Shown: positions 34,901 through 46,836 of the stretch, in pieces | How positions within the stretch are numbered: the stretch's first letter is position 1 | Layout of the letters: each line of letters starts with the position of its first letter | From: Haliclystus octoradiatus | Taxonomy: Eukaryota > Cnidaria > Staurozoa > Stauromedusae > Haliclystidae | Assembly: GCA_916610825.1 (NCBI GenBank) | Contig: OU744446.1 | Coordinates: 32,654,225 to 32,718,224, forward strand | Direction: 5' to 3' | DNA: 64,000 bases | Notes under the pieces: model-generated | Seen by the model: the letters and a program-made list of their open reading frames with translations, nothing else | Told to the model about the DNA's origin: nothing | The model's database searches: none | Translations under genes and position numbers: made by a program

Positions 34901-35205
34901 GATTAACCTCTTACGACCTAGTTAGTAGCAACATGTTATTATCTTATAATTACTTAAAAAGAACATACTGTAGACAAAAGAGAATCCGAGCATATGGAAG
35001 AAAATTATTTTGGAGTTTCAGAATGAAAGAAATTCGACAGTATCAAATTGAACTATCAAACAATCCAATTGAGGTTTCCATAATGTATTGACTGTATCGA
35101 CTGTATCGTAGTATCAAACAAAAACATATATTTTTGCTACATCTAACTGTTGCTCTATTTATACAAGCTATTCCCGTCTTTGTTCTATACACTTCAAATA
35201 TATAT

Positions 35206-35356
35206 TGTTATAAGTCATAGAAGAGTCAGTTATATGTTTTTATATCTATTCAAGATGGCTACTCCCAAGAATGACAACATAGACTGCCATGAAGCAGCCT
35301 CTCATTCATTATAAGTCAGTGAGGCTAAGCAAGATCACAGAGTCTACATCATAACA
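35206..35356 (-). repeat. LTR (3' relative to the element)
   Basis: 151 bp starting TGTTATAAGTCATAG and ending ATCATAACA on the plus strand. It contains the shared words GTCAGTTATATG and AGTCAGTGAGGCTAAGCAAG. The left flank is TATAT, against TATAA after the other LTR. Confidence 0.85.
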
Positions 35357-36009
35357 TCTCCCCTTCCAACGATTGTACATTAATTTCTAGTTTACATGTA
35401 TCGAGAGGGTTTAGCTGCATGCCGTTCTGATCGTCTGACTTCGCAAGATGAGCCTGAACTTCTGCTGCTGTCTTTTTATCCACATCAGATTGTAGGCTCT
35501 GCGCACAAGTTTGTGAGTAACGGTATATGCTGCTTTTGTCAGGGTTTAAATGCGTCCTCGTACGACGTAAGATCTGACCAGATCCTGTTTCAATCAAATA
35601 CGATCTTGGTACTTCTGCATGGCGAATGACTGTTGCTGGTAGCCATTGCTTGCCATGTCTGTATCGAACTGATTGCACTGGCCACAGTATGTCTGATCGT
35701 CTTTTTGATCTTTAGCAGTACCACGCTGCAGTTCCTTGACATTTTGCCAATAATTTTCTGACATATTTAGCTTCCCACTGTTGAGGTAATAGTTGGGGGG
35801 GGGGGGACGAAATTTAGGTCGCTTCTCAGATTTCTTCCTTGTAGCAATAATGCAGGGGAGGGAAGGCCATCACCAAGTGGTGTATTTCTGATGCAAGATA
35901 TTGTTTTTTCCAAAGATTTCCCTTCTTCAGCCATTCTGCGTAGGTGAATTTTCACATTTTGTACATGTCTTTCGACTGCTCCGTTCGACTGTGGGTAAAC
36001 ACACAGCAA
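35349..36009 (-). pseudogene. Integrase C-terminal half, broken
   Basis: It begins at YPQSNGAVERHVQ, which carries the catalytic Glu of the DDE triad, then RNTPLGDGLPSPALLLQGR, a G-run with a frame break near 35796-35805, and the C-terminal basic domain (RYRHGKQWLPATVIR). It lies directly before the polypurine tract. The first two catalytic residues are not in this piece. Confidence 0.75.
35357..35368 (-). promoter_or_regulatory. Polypurine tract of the Gypsy element
   Basis: On the minus strand the 11 bases just before the LTR read GGAAGGGGAGA, the expected plus-strand primer for an LTR retrotransposon. Confidence 0.7.
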
Positions 36010-39000
36010 AATCCTTCGCGGCTATTTAGAGACAATAAAGGTGTCTTTCAAGAAATTATTCCTACAAAACAAGACCATTTGAAGTTTTCCGTGTGGTAAG
36101 GAATTTTGTGTTATATCAATGCAATTTTTCCTAAATTAATTAACATCTTAAGGAGTTGAATAGTAATTAGAATAAGACCAAAAAGCTTCGTTTTTATCAA
36201 TATTTTCTTCAATAGTTAACACCTTTTTCAATCTTTTGAGTAGAATCTGGCTATTAACTGATATAATTTTCTTGTTTCTGAATAGTTTCGTTCTACAAAA
36301 ACTACACACTTTCACACCCAGTATCCCTAGATATCTTTTATAAATAAATACTAATATCCCAATTCCCCTTATATCCAAATCCCTTTTTCATGAGCAAATT
36401 TATTTCAGTATCTATCCAAACACAATATGAACACAATCCTTTTAACTAATTTCGTAGTTATTATAATTCATACAATCAACTTTATAAGGAATGATTAACT
36501 CTAAGAAGTATAAAAAACGAAAGTATAATAAGTACAACTATATTTAAAAGAATAAGAATAAGAAGCATACAGTAAATATAGAGTTAAAACATCATCACCA
36601 GATTGATGAAGCATTAATTAATAAATTATTAAATTATTAAAGATAGCATATATACTATACTTTGTAGATAATGTAGGCTTAATTCTTAGTTCGTTGCAGA
36701 ATGTTCCAACAAAATTGAAGTGGACATGATCATCCAATCCATTCCATTCATCATCATCTTAAATTTATTCAGAATAGTTTATCCAACGTCTTGATATTGA
36801 CCTTGTATTGTATCTGCTAGGATAATCGCATCTCTGAAAAAGAAGTAAAATTCCATATAAGTGACAGCAAGATCAAAAGGCGAATTAGTCGAAACAACAC
36901 TGCTGTAGGATCGGAATTATTTAATATTGACGCTAAATCTGATTCTACTTTTGTCAGCTCAGAAACTGTTAATACATTCGAAAAATTATCCGAAAATCAA
37001 TAACTTGTTCATTTAACTAATCCGATTTCATTTGAATTTATGTGCGCAGGAATCTGATTCTATTTAGTCACAAATACTGTAGGCCTTTATTGACATATCT
37101 GCTGAGCAACTAACGTGGTAGATAAGTAGCCTGTTTGACTTCTGACAAAGAAGTAAACGTAACTATGCATTTCATACTATAATTGTCTATACTATCACAA
37201 ACGAAGAATAAATGAAATGGGAAGCTATTGGCTATTGGTAACTATATGAAACCTTTTGCTGTCGGCTTCGGCCTCTGGACCTCGGGTCCCTGTTCAGTAG
37301 ACTTTCTATAAAAACAATAACGTTTCATTATTTTGTTTTTCGTTTGATAGCCAATTAATTTATTAAATATTTGTTTTCATTTATTTAATTGTCAGGAGTA
37401 GATCAGTCTACAATATCAGTAGCTATATCTATAGGCATACAATGGTTACAGTATTTACTACTTTTTACTTGGATTCCTGCACACATAAGATAATAAATCT
37501 AAATCTATTACTTGTTGAGTTCATTTAATATGTTTTGAAATCGGGATAATGTAATTTTTAATGTTGGTAGACTGATAATTCACCTGCTTATTATTCAGTT
37601 GCAACACCGCTCATTGCGTGAACCAGGAACAGTATAAATAGATTCGTTCGAACTCAAAACAACAGATTTCCAAACGCTTGATCAGTTTATACGCCATCAC
37701 CTATTTAATAGAATATGTGGATACGTTTATAAAACAGTCTACAGTGTAAAGCAGGACTATGTAATAATAAGCATACGGGCATATACGAATAACAATTGTA
37801 AAAGAAAGACAAATCTGCCTGCAGTCAAAATTAAAAGATGCTCGGCCTAACATACCTTTTCATTCTGATTGCTTGATAGAAATCATTTTCTGACGACCGA
37901 AATTGTTGTATGCATCAGCGTGTTTGAGTAATATTAATTCTCCAATATAATTGCCAAGTAATACAGTATCAAATTTGTTAAAGGCATTGTAGTTTGTAGC
38001 CCGGTAGATGCTGAACACTGTCTTCAGCCTAAAGTCACGCTCAAAATTTCAATGTCAAAGTTTGCATAGCAAATTACCAACCGTCAATAGATGTGAAGTT
38101 TTTGGCAAGATTTCCAGCTGGGGTTTTGGCTAGATTCACACCATGGTCACACTGGTCTCTGTGATGTACCGCTCAGCGGAGTTGAAACCCAGCTTGATCA
38201 GTAATCATTGAAATTGTGACTCACGCAATAATTCCACATCTTGCCGCATGAATGTATTATTTTGCTCGATTGCAAATGTTAGATAGATATATATCATACA
38301 ACGGTCATTGGATATAGTAGATACTGCGTCAACTCGACCATGGTTTGCGAAAAGCTGTCATCATTGCAATCATACCGAATATGCTGTTTATTTTCTGTTT
38401 GATTAATATTTTCGAATTTTTTCAATTTATTTTGCTGAATGGCTGACCCTGGTTTTGTAACCCGTACTTTGAAGGCGACTAAAGAGCTATACAGTTACTT
38501 ACTAAAACGTGGTAAATGGAAATAAAACATTACAGTATTTACCGTGGCTATTACAATATGACTTTATTATTTTTTTGAATCTCTGAATGACATGGTCCCA
38601 GGTATAACATGGTGAAAATAATACAACTTGTTTACAACGATTCCTGCCTAAATCCACAGAACATATGTCAAGTTGGTTATTAGACGACTATATGATTTGT
38701 TAGAGACTGTCGTGCAAGAAGACATTCGTAATATGCTGTGTATTGTATTATCTTTAACTCATCAAGGCGATTCAAGGCGATGCAAGTAGGAATTTAACAG
38801 GTTTTCTAGACAATATCGAAATCATTTATAGCTATATCAAAAGCTCTATAAAATTGAAGATAAACCTTATATAACAGATTCAATTAACTATAAATACAAT
38901 GTAGCCATTGCATTATATCGAGAATAATTTAAAACGTTAAATTGCTTATCATAAATTACATCAATTATCAAATCAATATATTTCACGTTTCCATAACAAA

Positions 39001-39850
39001 ATATGCTCAAAGTCTAGAACAACAAGTAATATATACATCATTACTTGTAATTACATTTAATGATCACTAGGCCTACTTATACATTTGTGTACTTCATACA
39101 ATACTATTAAATATATGCCCATGCTAACAAAACTGCTATCGCCTTTTGACATAATAGATGCTAAATTGCTATAGATATCATCTAATTTTACTGTATTTCT
39201 TGTATGACCGTGGTATGGCATAGCTGTTGTATAAATTAATTTTGTTAGAGTATATTTTGTATAAAATTTATTTGCCAGTCTTTATTAGAAATAAAATACA
39301 TGCATGCATACAAACATCATACTGTTGTAACCTTGTTTTTACTCAAAAAAGTACATATAAACTACCATACAAAAGAGCGTTACTTTTTGGACCATTTCTT
39401 TCCCTCATTTTTAATACATTGACATAGATATAAAAGGATATGGACCATATCATTTTTTTTGCACAGTTTATTCTTTACGCAATTACAATGAAACATTAGA
39501 TACATAGAATCACTCTATGTTCAACGGTGAATTTATAATATCAAAAATATTTGTTTTATGGACATCAGCCTCAGTATATATTTCATCATTTTCCTGCTCA
39601 TTTCTAGTGATTGCAATTTATTTTCAATTTCTTGGTTAATTTTCACACAATGTAAACAAACAGCATCGCTCATATAGTGATGCGAATTAAAATATATCCA
39701 TACAACCATTTTTATTAATATATAGATATATAGAATCTACCTCAATTCCTTCATCGCATTTAACTGCAATAGGAGCAGCAAGCTAGATTATCTTGATACA
39801 AGACATAATGAGCTCAGACAGGTATGCGAGATTTTATATCTTTTTTTTAA
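36010..39850. other. 3.8 kb AT-rich DNA inside the Gypsy element, nothing recognised
   Basis: It separates two integrase pieces that should be adjacent. I found no open frame over 80 codons with family character, no terminal repeats and no RNA gene. A GC-richer patch at 37262-37295 (GGCCTCTGGACCTCGGGTCC) stands out. It is either host DNA between two partial elements or an unidentified insertion. Confidence 0.4.
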
Positions 39851-39855
39851 GATAA

Positions 39856-40443
39856 TTATGATCGGCGTCCAAGAAGTGTGAAATACCTGGTAAAACAGAG
39901 CTTGTTTGGACGAATTTTTTCTCTGAAATAAGACTTTATGGCTATGCCGTTTTTCAGTTTTTGCTGTGCAGGGCTTGATGTAATCTGTGCAACTTTCCTG
40001 TCTCTGCAGTATGTTCTGAGCTCTTGACTGCCAAATTGTGGTCCATTGTCACTTATCAATTGTTCTGGTATGCCATAATCAAAGAACAATTTATTCAGTG
40101 CTGTTTTGACATCATTTGTTTTGGTTTGGTTTAATTGAGTAACGCATGTCCATTTGGAATAGAGCTTTACTGCCAGTAGGTAGTGTTTTGTATCTAATTC
40201 AAAGAGACCTGCGGACATAGTTTGAAAGGGGTATTCAGGAATCGGGTATGGATGAAGATTTTCTTTAGCATTTGCATTTCTGTGTTGTTGGCATATTCCA
40301 CAGGCTTCTACAGTGTCCCTGATCTGGGCTGCGTAACCGGACCAATATAACGCAGACTTTGCTGCTTCCAAGCATTTCGAAAAGCCCATGTGACCATTGT
40401 GGATTTCTTTCAATGTTGACTGAATCATAGATGTTGGTACCAC
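39856..40443 (-). pseudogene. Gypsy integrase, N-terminal and core part, inactive
   Basis: The zinc-binding region (IHNGHMGFSKCLEAAKSALY, then CGICQQH) precedes the core. The first catalytic Asp, normally in a DLFE-type motif, reads GLFELD; the second Asp is present in SDNGPQF; the Glu position reads Ile in KNGIAIKSY. With two of three catalytic residues lost it cannot be active. It overlaps in content with the piece at 35349-36009. Confidence 0.8.
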
Positions 40444-40505
40444 AAATTGCTCATTTCTGAAAAGTAGGTTATTGAAGACACATAAGTTGTCCTTCTCTCT
40501 CCAAA

Positions 40506-40914
40506 ATGGTTTACAGAATTGGGAATTCTATTCTACTTCTCTGGTCATCCATTCTCTACGAACTTGATAGTAGTTTGGAGGGTTGGATCATCCTTGGTAT
40601 AGCCTGCTTTGCATCTTCTTGCTTGCCAGGTGCTATCACATCACAAATACGGATTTCTGCATCCGTGTCATCCTTGTATAAAGTGTCTTCGAATGCCCTT
40701 GAAATTGTGTCTGCTAAAACGTTTGAAACATTCAAATAAAGGGGTCCAGACACAGTCTCAATGATCCATCAGGTTTTGTGACCAACACGATTGGATATAC
40801 CCAAGCTGTTGGCTCTGTGACTTTAGCAGTCATGCTTTTGTTTTCCATTTTATCCAACGTTTCTATAAGCATGATCCTGAGACGAAATGGTACACGTATT
40901 GCTGCATGGAGCAC
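40506..40914 (-). pseudogene. Gypsy reverse transcriptase start fused to the integrase linker
   Basis: The RT finger motif (VLVTKPDGSLRLCLDP) breaks off around 40740 and is joined within a few bases to NVSNVLADTISRAFEDTLY, which normally follows RNase H. The palm with its YVDD box and all of RNase H are missing: an internal deletion. Confidence 0.75.
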
Positions 40915-40969
40915 TGGGCTCCAATCCTACTTCAGCAGCTGAATCCATCATTACAGTGAGTTCTTCAAT

Positions 40970-40984
40970 CTTACGCTGACACCA
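40970..40984 (-). promoter_or_regulatory. Primer-binding site, tRNA-Leu type
   Basis: TGGTGTCAGC on the minus strand directly follows the 5' LTR. Leucine tRNAs end in CTGACACCA, the complement. The sea urchin SURL elements of the Mag lineage are known to use this primer. Confidence 0.7.
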
Positions 40985-41134
40985 TGTTATAAGTCAAAGA
41001 AGAGTCAGTTATATGTTTTTATATCTATTCAAGATTGCTACTGCCAAGTCTGACCACCTAGACTGCCATGAGACAGCCTCTCATTCATTATAAGTCAGTG
41101 AGGCTAAGCAAGATGACAGAGCTAGATCACAACA
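40985..41134 (-). repeat. LTR (5' relative to the element)
   Basis: 150 bp from TGTTATAAGTCAAAG to GATCACAACA, the partner of 35206-35356. Most differences are point changes plus a short indel near the end. Confidence 0.85.
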
Positions 41135-41550
41135 TATAAGAACACGAGTTTTAATCAGAGCTCTCAACCTTAATTAAATAATTTTCGAGGTAAAATATAA
41201 AGATAGGTAGCCTATCTTCTTCAATTGAAAAGTAACATACAGGAACAATCTTGAATCGATTTGAAGATGAAACTTTAATGTATATATTTTTATTTCTTTT
41301 ACAAAATTCAGCATTGGGACTGACGACGAGATAGAAAGTCGAAACGTTGTCAATGTTGTGAATAACATTGCCTCAATCTATAAATTGAGTGTCCCCAATT
41401 TCATCGAACTCACGAATCAATGAACGAAAATAAAACTAAATAGTTCGCTGCGTCAAAGCATTATATATATATATATATATACCAACCAATTTAGTTTTAT
41501 AAAATATCACGTCAGACTCCTGCAATTTTCGTTTCCTCAATCATAGTTAA

Positions 41551-42499
41551 AGGGTCAAACCAGACCGGCAGCCTTTGCATTCAACTTTTTTCAAAATGGT
41601 GTCTCGCAGCCTTTTTATCAACGTCATAGCATTCCTCATAATTTCATTTGTGCTGTAGCAACCTTTTAATTTTGTATGGATATTTCTGAAAAACAACATG
41701 AAAACAGGAGCGAAACAATGCGAATTGAATAAGGATAATGAAAACTATGGTAATTATGTACGACCGTGTAACATTAACATCAAACCATGCGGAACAGTCT
41801 GAAATTTTTATCAAAACATACTCAAACAACAGAGAGAAATACAAGAAGGAATGGCAAAACTGATCAATAATAAAATACTATTTTAATTAATTTTGCTGTA
41901 GAAATTCATATATTTCATGGGTCCAGAAATTACATATGATGTTTATTTCATCTCGATCGAAGTTCCATAAATATCAAGTGTGATTGAAATTTGAAAATAA
42001 GCTGTTGATTTGAGGTTGTGAAAATGGAGCTTCGCTTTTTGTTCTTTGAAGGGATCTCGCATTGATTGGTTTGTAAACAGGAAAACATTGTCAAGTCTTC
42101 ACTCAGGTGTTCCTTTAGACAAAATTCCTTATACCAGTCTTTGCAAATCACGAAATTTAGGTAAAACTTTGTTATGGTTTATCGCCACAGCATATGAACA
42201 GATATCCTGATGTATAAGTGAAAGCTCTTGAGTTATCGGTAGCCTTCTACCTGCTCCTTCCCTTTTACCACCATGTTCTGGATCTTCAGGAAACTTGGCA
42301 TTCGTGTTATTAAAATTATCGAAGATTAGAAATAAAGAATACGCTAGTAAGTAAAGCTCTTGTTCAAGAATGGTTCAAAAATATTTTACGACAAACGCAT
42401 TCTAGATGAGGCAAAGCCATGTTTGGAAACGAGTGTTTGAATTTTACGTGCACTATTCAAAGTGTGCGCGCGCAAGGTTTCCCGGTCTGTTTTGACCCT
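41551..42499. mobile_element. TTAA-flanked DNA element with a fossil ORF
   Basis: It starts AGGGTCAAACCAGACCGG and ends with the near-perfect reverse complement CCGGTCTGTTTTGACCCT. TTAA flanks it on both sides (41547-41550 and 42500-42503). TTAA duplication is typical of piggyBac and Kolobok transposons. On the minus strand around 42330-42150 a broken frame reads HGGKREGAGRRLPITQELSL, then HQDICSYAV and LPKFRDLQRLV before stops, suggesting a decayed protein. At 949 bp it is an internally deleted derivative. The fossil protein's family is not known to me. Confidence 0.85.
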
Positions 42500-42529
42500 T
42501 TAATTGTTGTATGAAATTATAGATATTAT

Positions 42530-42660
42530 CATATTAATGTTCTTAAATTAGTTAATTTTACCCTTCTTATTTTTGGTTAGTTTATTACTACAAATTGTGA
42601 AGCGCTTAGAACATAACGCTATAAGCGCTATATAAATATTATTATTATTATTTTATTATT
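42530..42660 (+). repeat. 3' end of a LINE/SINE retroposon with (ATT)n tail
   Basis: GTGAAGCGCTTAGAACATAA, then ATAAGCGCTATATAAATATT and an ATT-repeat tail to about 42660. This AGCGCTATATAAATATTATT ending is common at the 3' end of CR1/L2-like retroposons and their SINEs in aquatic animals. The body is missing or very short. Confidence 0.55.
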
Positions 42661-43528
42661 ATGATTGGTTGAATGGTATGATTGATGATATTGCCTCCAG
42701 ACTTTAAAACATTGGATTGTGCGCCAAAACGAGAAACGCTTTCTGAGGTTAAAAAGACATGGTAGCAAAAATATATGGAATATTTTTGTAAACAAAATTG
42801 GAAAATCTCCATTCCATTTTCATCTTTGAATTTTGGCAGAATTATTTTAATGTTATTAACTACCAATTGGTCGATCTCTATCGTATTATTGCTCGATAAT
42901 TATTGTTCAGTATCCTATCGGTGTTTCGCACTGAAATGTATTTATAATTTATCTCTGTCGTGACTCTGACTGTCACTGACGTGACATTTTGTAGTCTGCG
43001 AGTTTGCGGATGCGCACGGCCGCCGCAACAGTCTGCCAGTGGGCATTGAGTAGACCTACCTAAATGACTCAAGAGTCTAGACATACATATGACAGATCAG
43101 ATTCGCATCTACTCGGCTCAAATAATAATTGGTTGGCCCAAGTTTAAAATGGTAAGTCGAAGCTTCAGATCATGGAGATAGCAACACATTTTGACAATAT
43201 ATGAAGTTAAGTTGTTTCTTTTTCTTTTCTTGTTTGTTAAGTGAACTGATTGAGTTGACTTCACCAAAGCTTTAATAAGTTGTATGATATGAGTAAACTC
43301 TTTACTCACTTAACACATAATTAATAATAATAAATTTTACTTATTAACTTTGAAATAAATTAGCCTATAGTGATGTAAGATTGTTAGACCTATAGGGTCG
43401 GAACTTGGAAGGAGGATACAGAAACACACAGTATATTAAACTGTAACTAAGATATAAAACACGTGTATTCTATACGACAATCAGCCAGCAAAAGTGTGTA
43501 ACAACCATAGACTTAGGCTACATAGACC

Positions 43529-44062
43529 GGTAAGGGTAAACTACCAAGCTGCAAACTCTTGCAAATTTACCAACCAAGCCCAAAATGACGAGATGGTCTT
43601 CTTATCTAGACCATTGACTTGTCAATCTGAAAGACTTCCAACCCCGTCTCAATGATTCTGCTAGGTCACATTGTTATTATCTTTGATGAATCTCACTGTG
43701 TTGGAAATCGTGCCAAGAAAATGCGAAAAATGGAATTTTAATTGGTGTGAACAACCCACCTTTCAGAAAGCACTGACTTTGTTATATACTATACCATGGA
43801 GTTATAGAAACTACATTCGAAAGAAAAAGTCGGAGTCATCATTTTCGCTTCAGCACAACTAAAAAGAAATCTTCACCATATTAATCCAACGCACTGAGAT
43901 TCATTAAAAATTATAACACAGTGAGCAGGCAGCATCATTGAGACGGGGGCCGAAACTCTATCAGATTGCCAAGTCAATGGTCCAGACAAGAAAACCATTT
44001 CGTCCTTTTGGGCTTGGTTGGTAAGTTTTCAAGAGTTTGCAGTTTGGTATTTTACCCTTACC
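43529..44062. repeat. Long inverted repeat (about 137-bp arms)
   Basis: The left arm 43529-43666 (GGTAAGGGTAAACTACCAAG to GTCTCAATGATTCTGC) is mirrored by 43926-44062 with about 85 percent match over its whole length. The spacer is about 260 bp and carries no recognisable gene. It could be a foldback transposon or an inverted duplication; no clear target duplication is visible. Confidence 0.8.
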
Positions 44063-45479
44063 ATAGAAAATACGCAACATGGGGAACAAAGATTGCTGGT
44101 GCAAAGGACTTATTTTAGCGTTCTCCTCATTGACATTTTAAAAATTATTTGATCTCTCCTATAGACTCTTTTGCAATCTAAACTCTAATCAATATGTTCT
44201 CACGGCCATAGAAGATAGTTTAAATAGGATATTCCTGCCAGCGAAGTGAGATTTGTTCATAGGATCACAATTATTTTCAAACATTTATGAATAATTTAAA
44301 ATCACACCGACAGACAAAGAACTATAAAAATTAAAAAAAAATCCCATTTAACTTCAGATATGATTAAAAAGTAGACATTTTAACTCATTATTGATGCAAC
44401 TTGAAATTGGTAGTCATAAATAGCTATTTTATCAATAAAAAATCTGTTTCATTCAGAAACAAAAATTGCTCAAAACGCGGCTTAAAATTTTGTGGTTTTC
44501 AAGCCTCTGTTTTGGTCCTTTGCGTCAGCCATCATGGATGCCCAAGGTCGCCATGCGTTTTCCGCGAAGTTTGGCAATGAAATCAGCAGTCTATGTAAGT
44601 CTATGGTAACAACAACCATGCAAAATGTATATAGCAATTACGAATCACATGACAATACGAAGCACGGATCATAACACTTTACTAATTATCACACAGCATC
44701 GCATCATCCGCATTCACCCAAACAATACAATCACATGAACAACCTAAAATATCACATGACATCAATAAATTCAACACATCCTAAACACAACATTTCACAC
44801 ACACATACATATATATAGGCCTATATATATAACTGAGACCAGGAAGACTTATTAAAATAGACGATATAACTAAATCCTACATGTGATAATTAGAATGTAA
44901 AGAGACAGTATGTAGGCTACCAATGTTTTGTTATTTCTTTGATCACATCTTGAGGTGAGAGATTGAAAATCACAAAATATATGTATATTTTTAAACTAAT
45001 TACATGTAATATAAATTAAATATGGCATTAAATTCACAGGCATCAATAGCACAAATTGTCAGCAGTTAGACGAAAAGTCAGGATTTTACAGAATATAGTT
45101 GGGTATTGTTATTGACTACACTTGATGTGCCGAATCGCAAGTATTTTGTGAATCAGGCAATCAAAAAAATGCATGCTTATTTTAATAAAATTACTATGGT
45201 GTTCTCAAACACTATATATGCCTACCATTAGAATTGCGAAAAAGTGATGAAACGGTCGATCCGCTATGTCAGTTGCTACGTTGAAATGTTAGAGGTGGAA
45301 AATGAAGCCAACATAACATGCACCACACCAGTCACATTCAACACAATGAACACATTGTAAACAATAGACAACGCCTCTGACAAGAAAAGATTTGTGGCTG
45401 AAGTACACACAGTCGCCAATCACCAACAAACTTTTCGCTGCTAAAAATCAGTCTTTATACTTGGCCAATAATACCATTG
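44063..45479. other. Intergenic, no clear feature
   Basis: AT-rich spacer upstream of the F-box gene. One TAGGCCTA octamer sits at 44816 in a TATATA context. A 60-codon open frame near 44492 shows no family character. Confidence 0.4.
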
Positions 45480-45720
45480 AAAACTGTTCATGAACATTAA
45501 ATTGCCCAATTTGTAGGAACCCATTGAACAGTTTAACATTAGCTTTCAATGAAAGAAGTTCATAAAAATTTGGCCATCCATGTTCATGAAGTGTTCATGA
45601 ACTGTTTATGTAGTTTTCATTAAGTGTTCATGAACCATTCATTAAGTGTTTATCAACTGTCCATGAACTAATTTATAAAGTGTTCATTAACAGTTAATGA
45701 ACTAACCAACTTTTTTCAGC
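45480..45720. repeat. Degraded TTCATGAA foldback element, copy f
   Basis: At least ten variants of GTTCATGAAC in both orientations (CTGTTCATGAACATTAA, TGTTCATGAAGTGTTCATG, GTGTTCATTAACAGTTAATG). The ends and palindrome are eroded. It lies upstream of the F-box gene. Confidence 0.65.
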
Positions 45721-46339
45721 CACTGTACCACTTAAATTTGATAACTGCTTAGTTTGTGGATTGGCTAATAATGTCATTTTCACTTCTGCTTGCGACTGGT
45801 AAATCAAGCATACCCTCTAGACAATTCTTCCTAAATTTGATGAAATAAAATTATATTAATGACTTGGAGTTGATTAGTTAATTTGTAACTTTTGATTTTC
45901 ACTATTTTACCTCAAGTTGTTTCCAAGAAGATAATGAAATGACTGTGCATTATTCACCTTAAGATCAAGACAATGCCTTTGGCGTATATTTGTTTCCTAT
46001 TCTTTATCACACCATTTACACTCTGTTACTATCTAACATTGAGCGCGATCATATGCAATTATGCATACATGTGTATCCGATTTTACGCTAAATATAACAA
46101 TTTTTTCAAATTACCAGTATTATTATTATTATAAGGGGTTTGTTGTATTGAATGATAGTGAAGAAAAAGTGAAAAAAAGTTGTATGCAACAAAAACGCTA
46201 GCATCCATTCTACATTTTTATTTCAATTGATGGTGTGCTGTATTTATTGATAATCTCTTTCATATTCAAATGTAGACAATCTAATTCAAGTCTAATTCTA
46301 TATTTGGAACTCAAATACATAAGTGGTAAACCTCTTATA

Positions 46340-46640
46340 ATTGTTACAGTGGAACCCGTATATAACGGCCAGCTACGAGAGGTAGATAAATTGACCACTA
46401 TAGACAGGTGGCCTTTATATACAGGTTCAATTCAATAGAAAATACTATTTCAGACATTGCAAAGGTGACCCCTATAGACATGTAGCCGCTGTACAGAGGT
46501 GACCGTTGTAACAGGTTTGACTGTACCTCTATACATCGACCACCTGTATATAGTGGTCACGCTGTGTATGTCTAACATAACATTTTTTATTGAATCAACC
46601 TTCTAAATAAGGGCCACCTGCAGATAGTGGTCAATTTATA
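46340..46640. repeat. Decayed repeat with GGTGACC/GGTCAC words
   Basis: CAGTGGAACCCGTATATAAC near the left, CAGGTTTGACTGTACCTC and then GACCACCTGTATATAGTGG further on. Related scraps occur near 19240, 48180 and 57240 (AGTCAAACG, ACCTCTATACA). Probably a DNA-transposon-derived repeat whose full form is not in the window. Confidence 0.55.
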
Positions 46641-46836
46641 TCAGTCATGTGAAAAAAGCTTGTAGCTTATCAAGTTTTCTTAATATGTTGATGATGATGA
46701 TGACACTTTTGTTGGCTTTTTGTTTCTAGGTATAAGATATTTAAAGAAATTGAGTATATGAAGAAAGGATATTCTCTATAATTTACGCTGTATCATACTA
46801 TCATTTGAAATTTCAGTACACAAAGCGTTTGAAGCC

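Larger units (their letters stand above)
35206..41134 (-). mobile_element. Ty3/Gypsy element of Mag/SURL type with LTRs, heavily deleted
   Basis: Two direct repeats of about 150 bp flank the region, both with TG...CA ends. On the minus strand the 5' LTR (41134-40985) is followed at once by TGGTGTCAGC, matching the 3' end of tRNA-Leu as a primer site. The 3' LTR is preceded by a purine tract. Between them are RT fingers (40914-40740, PIVLVTKPDGSLRLCLDP), the linker to integrase (NVLADTISRAFED), integrase (40443-39856) and an integrase C-terminal half (36009-35349). Gag, protease and most of RT and RNase H are absent. About 3.8 kb of unrelated AT-rich DNA (36010-39850) lies inside. The LTRs differ at roughly a tenth of positions, so the insertion is old. 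Possibly two partial copies. Confidence 0.8.

Noticed and set aside
41270-41360. ACGACGAGATAGAAAGTCGAAACGTT, reminiscent of the end of a Penelope-like element
   Set aside because: Too short and with no reverse transcriptase or GIY-YIG remnant next to it.
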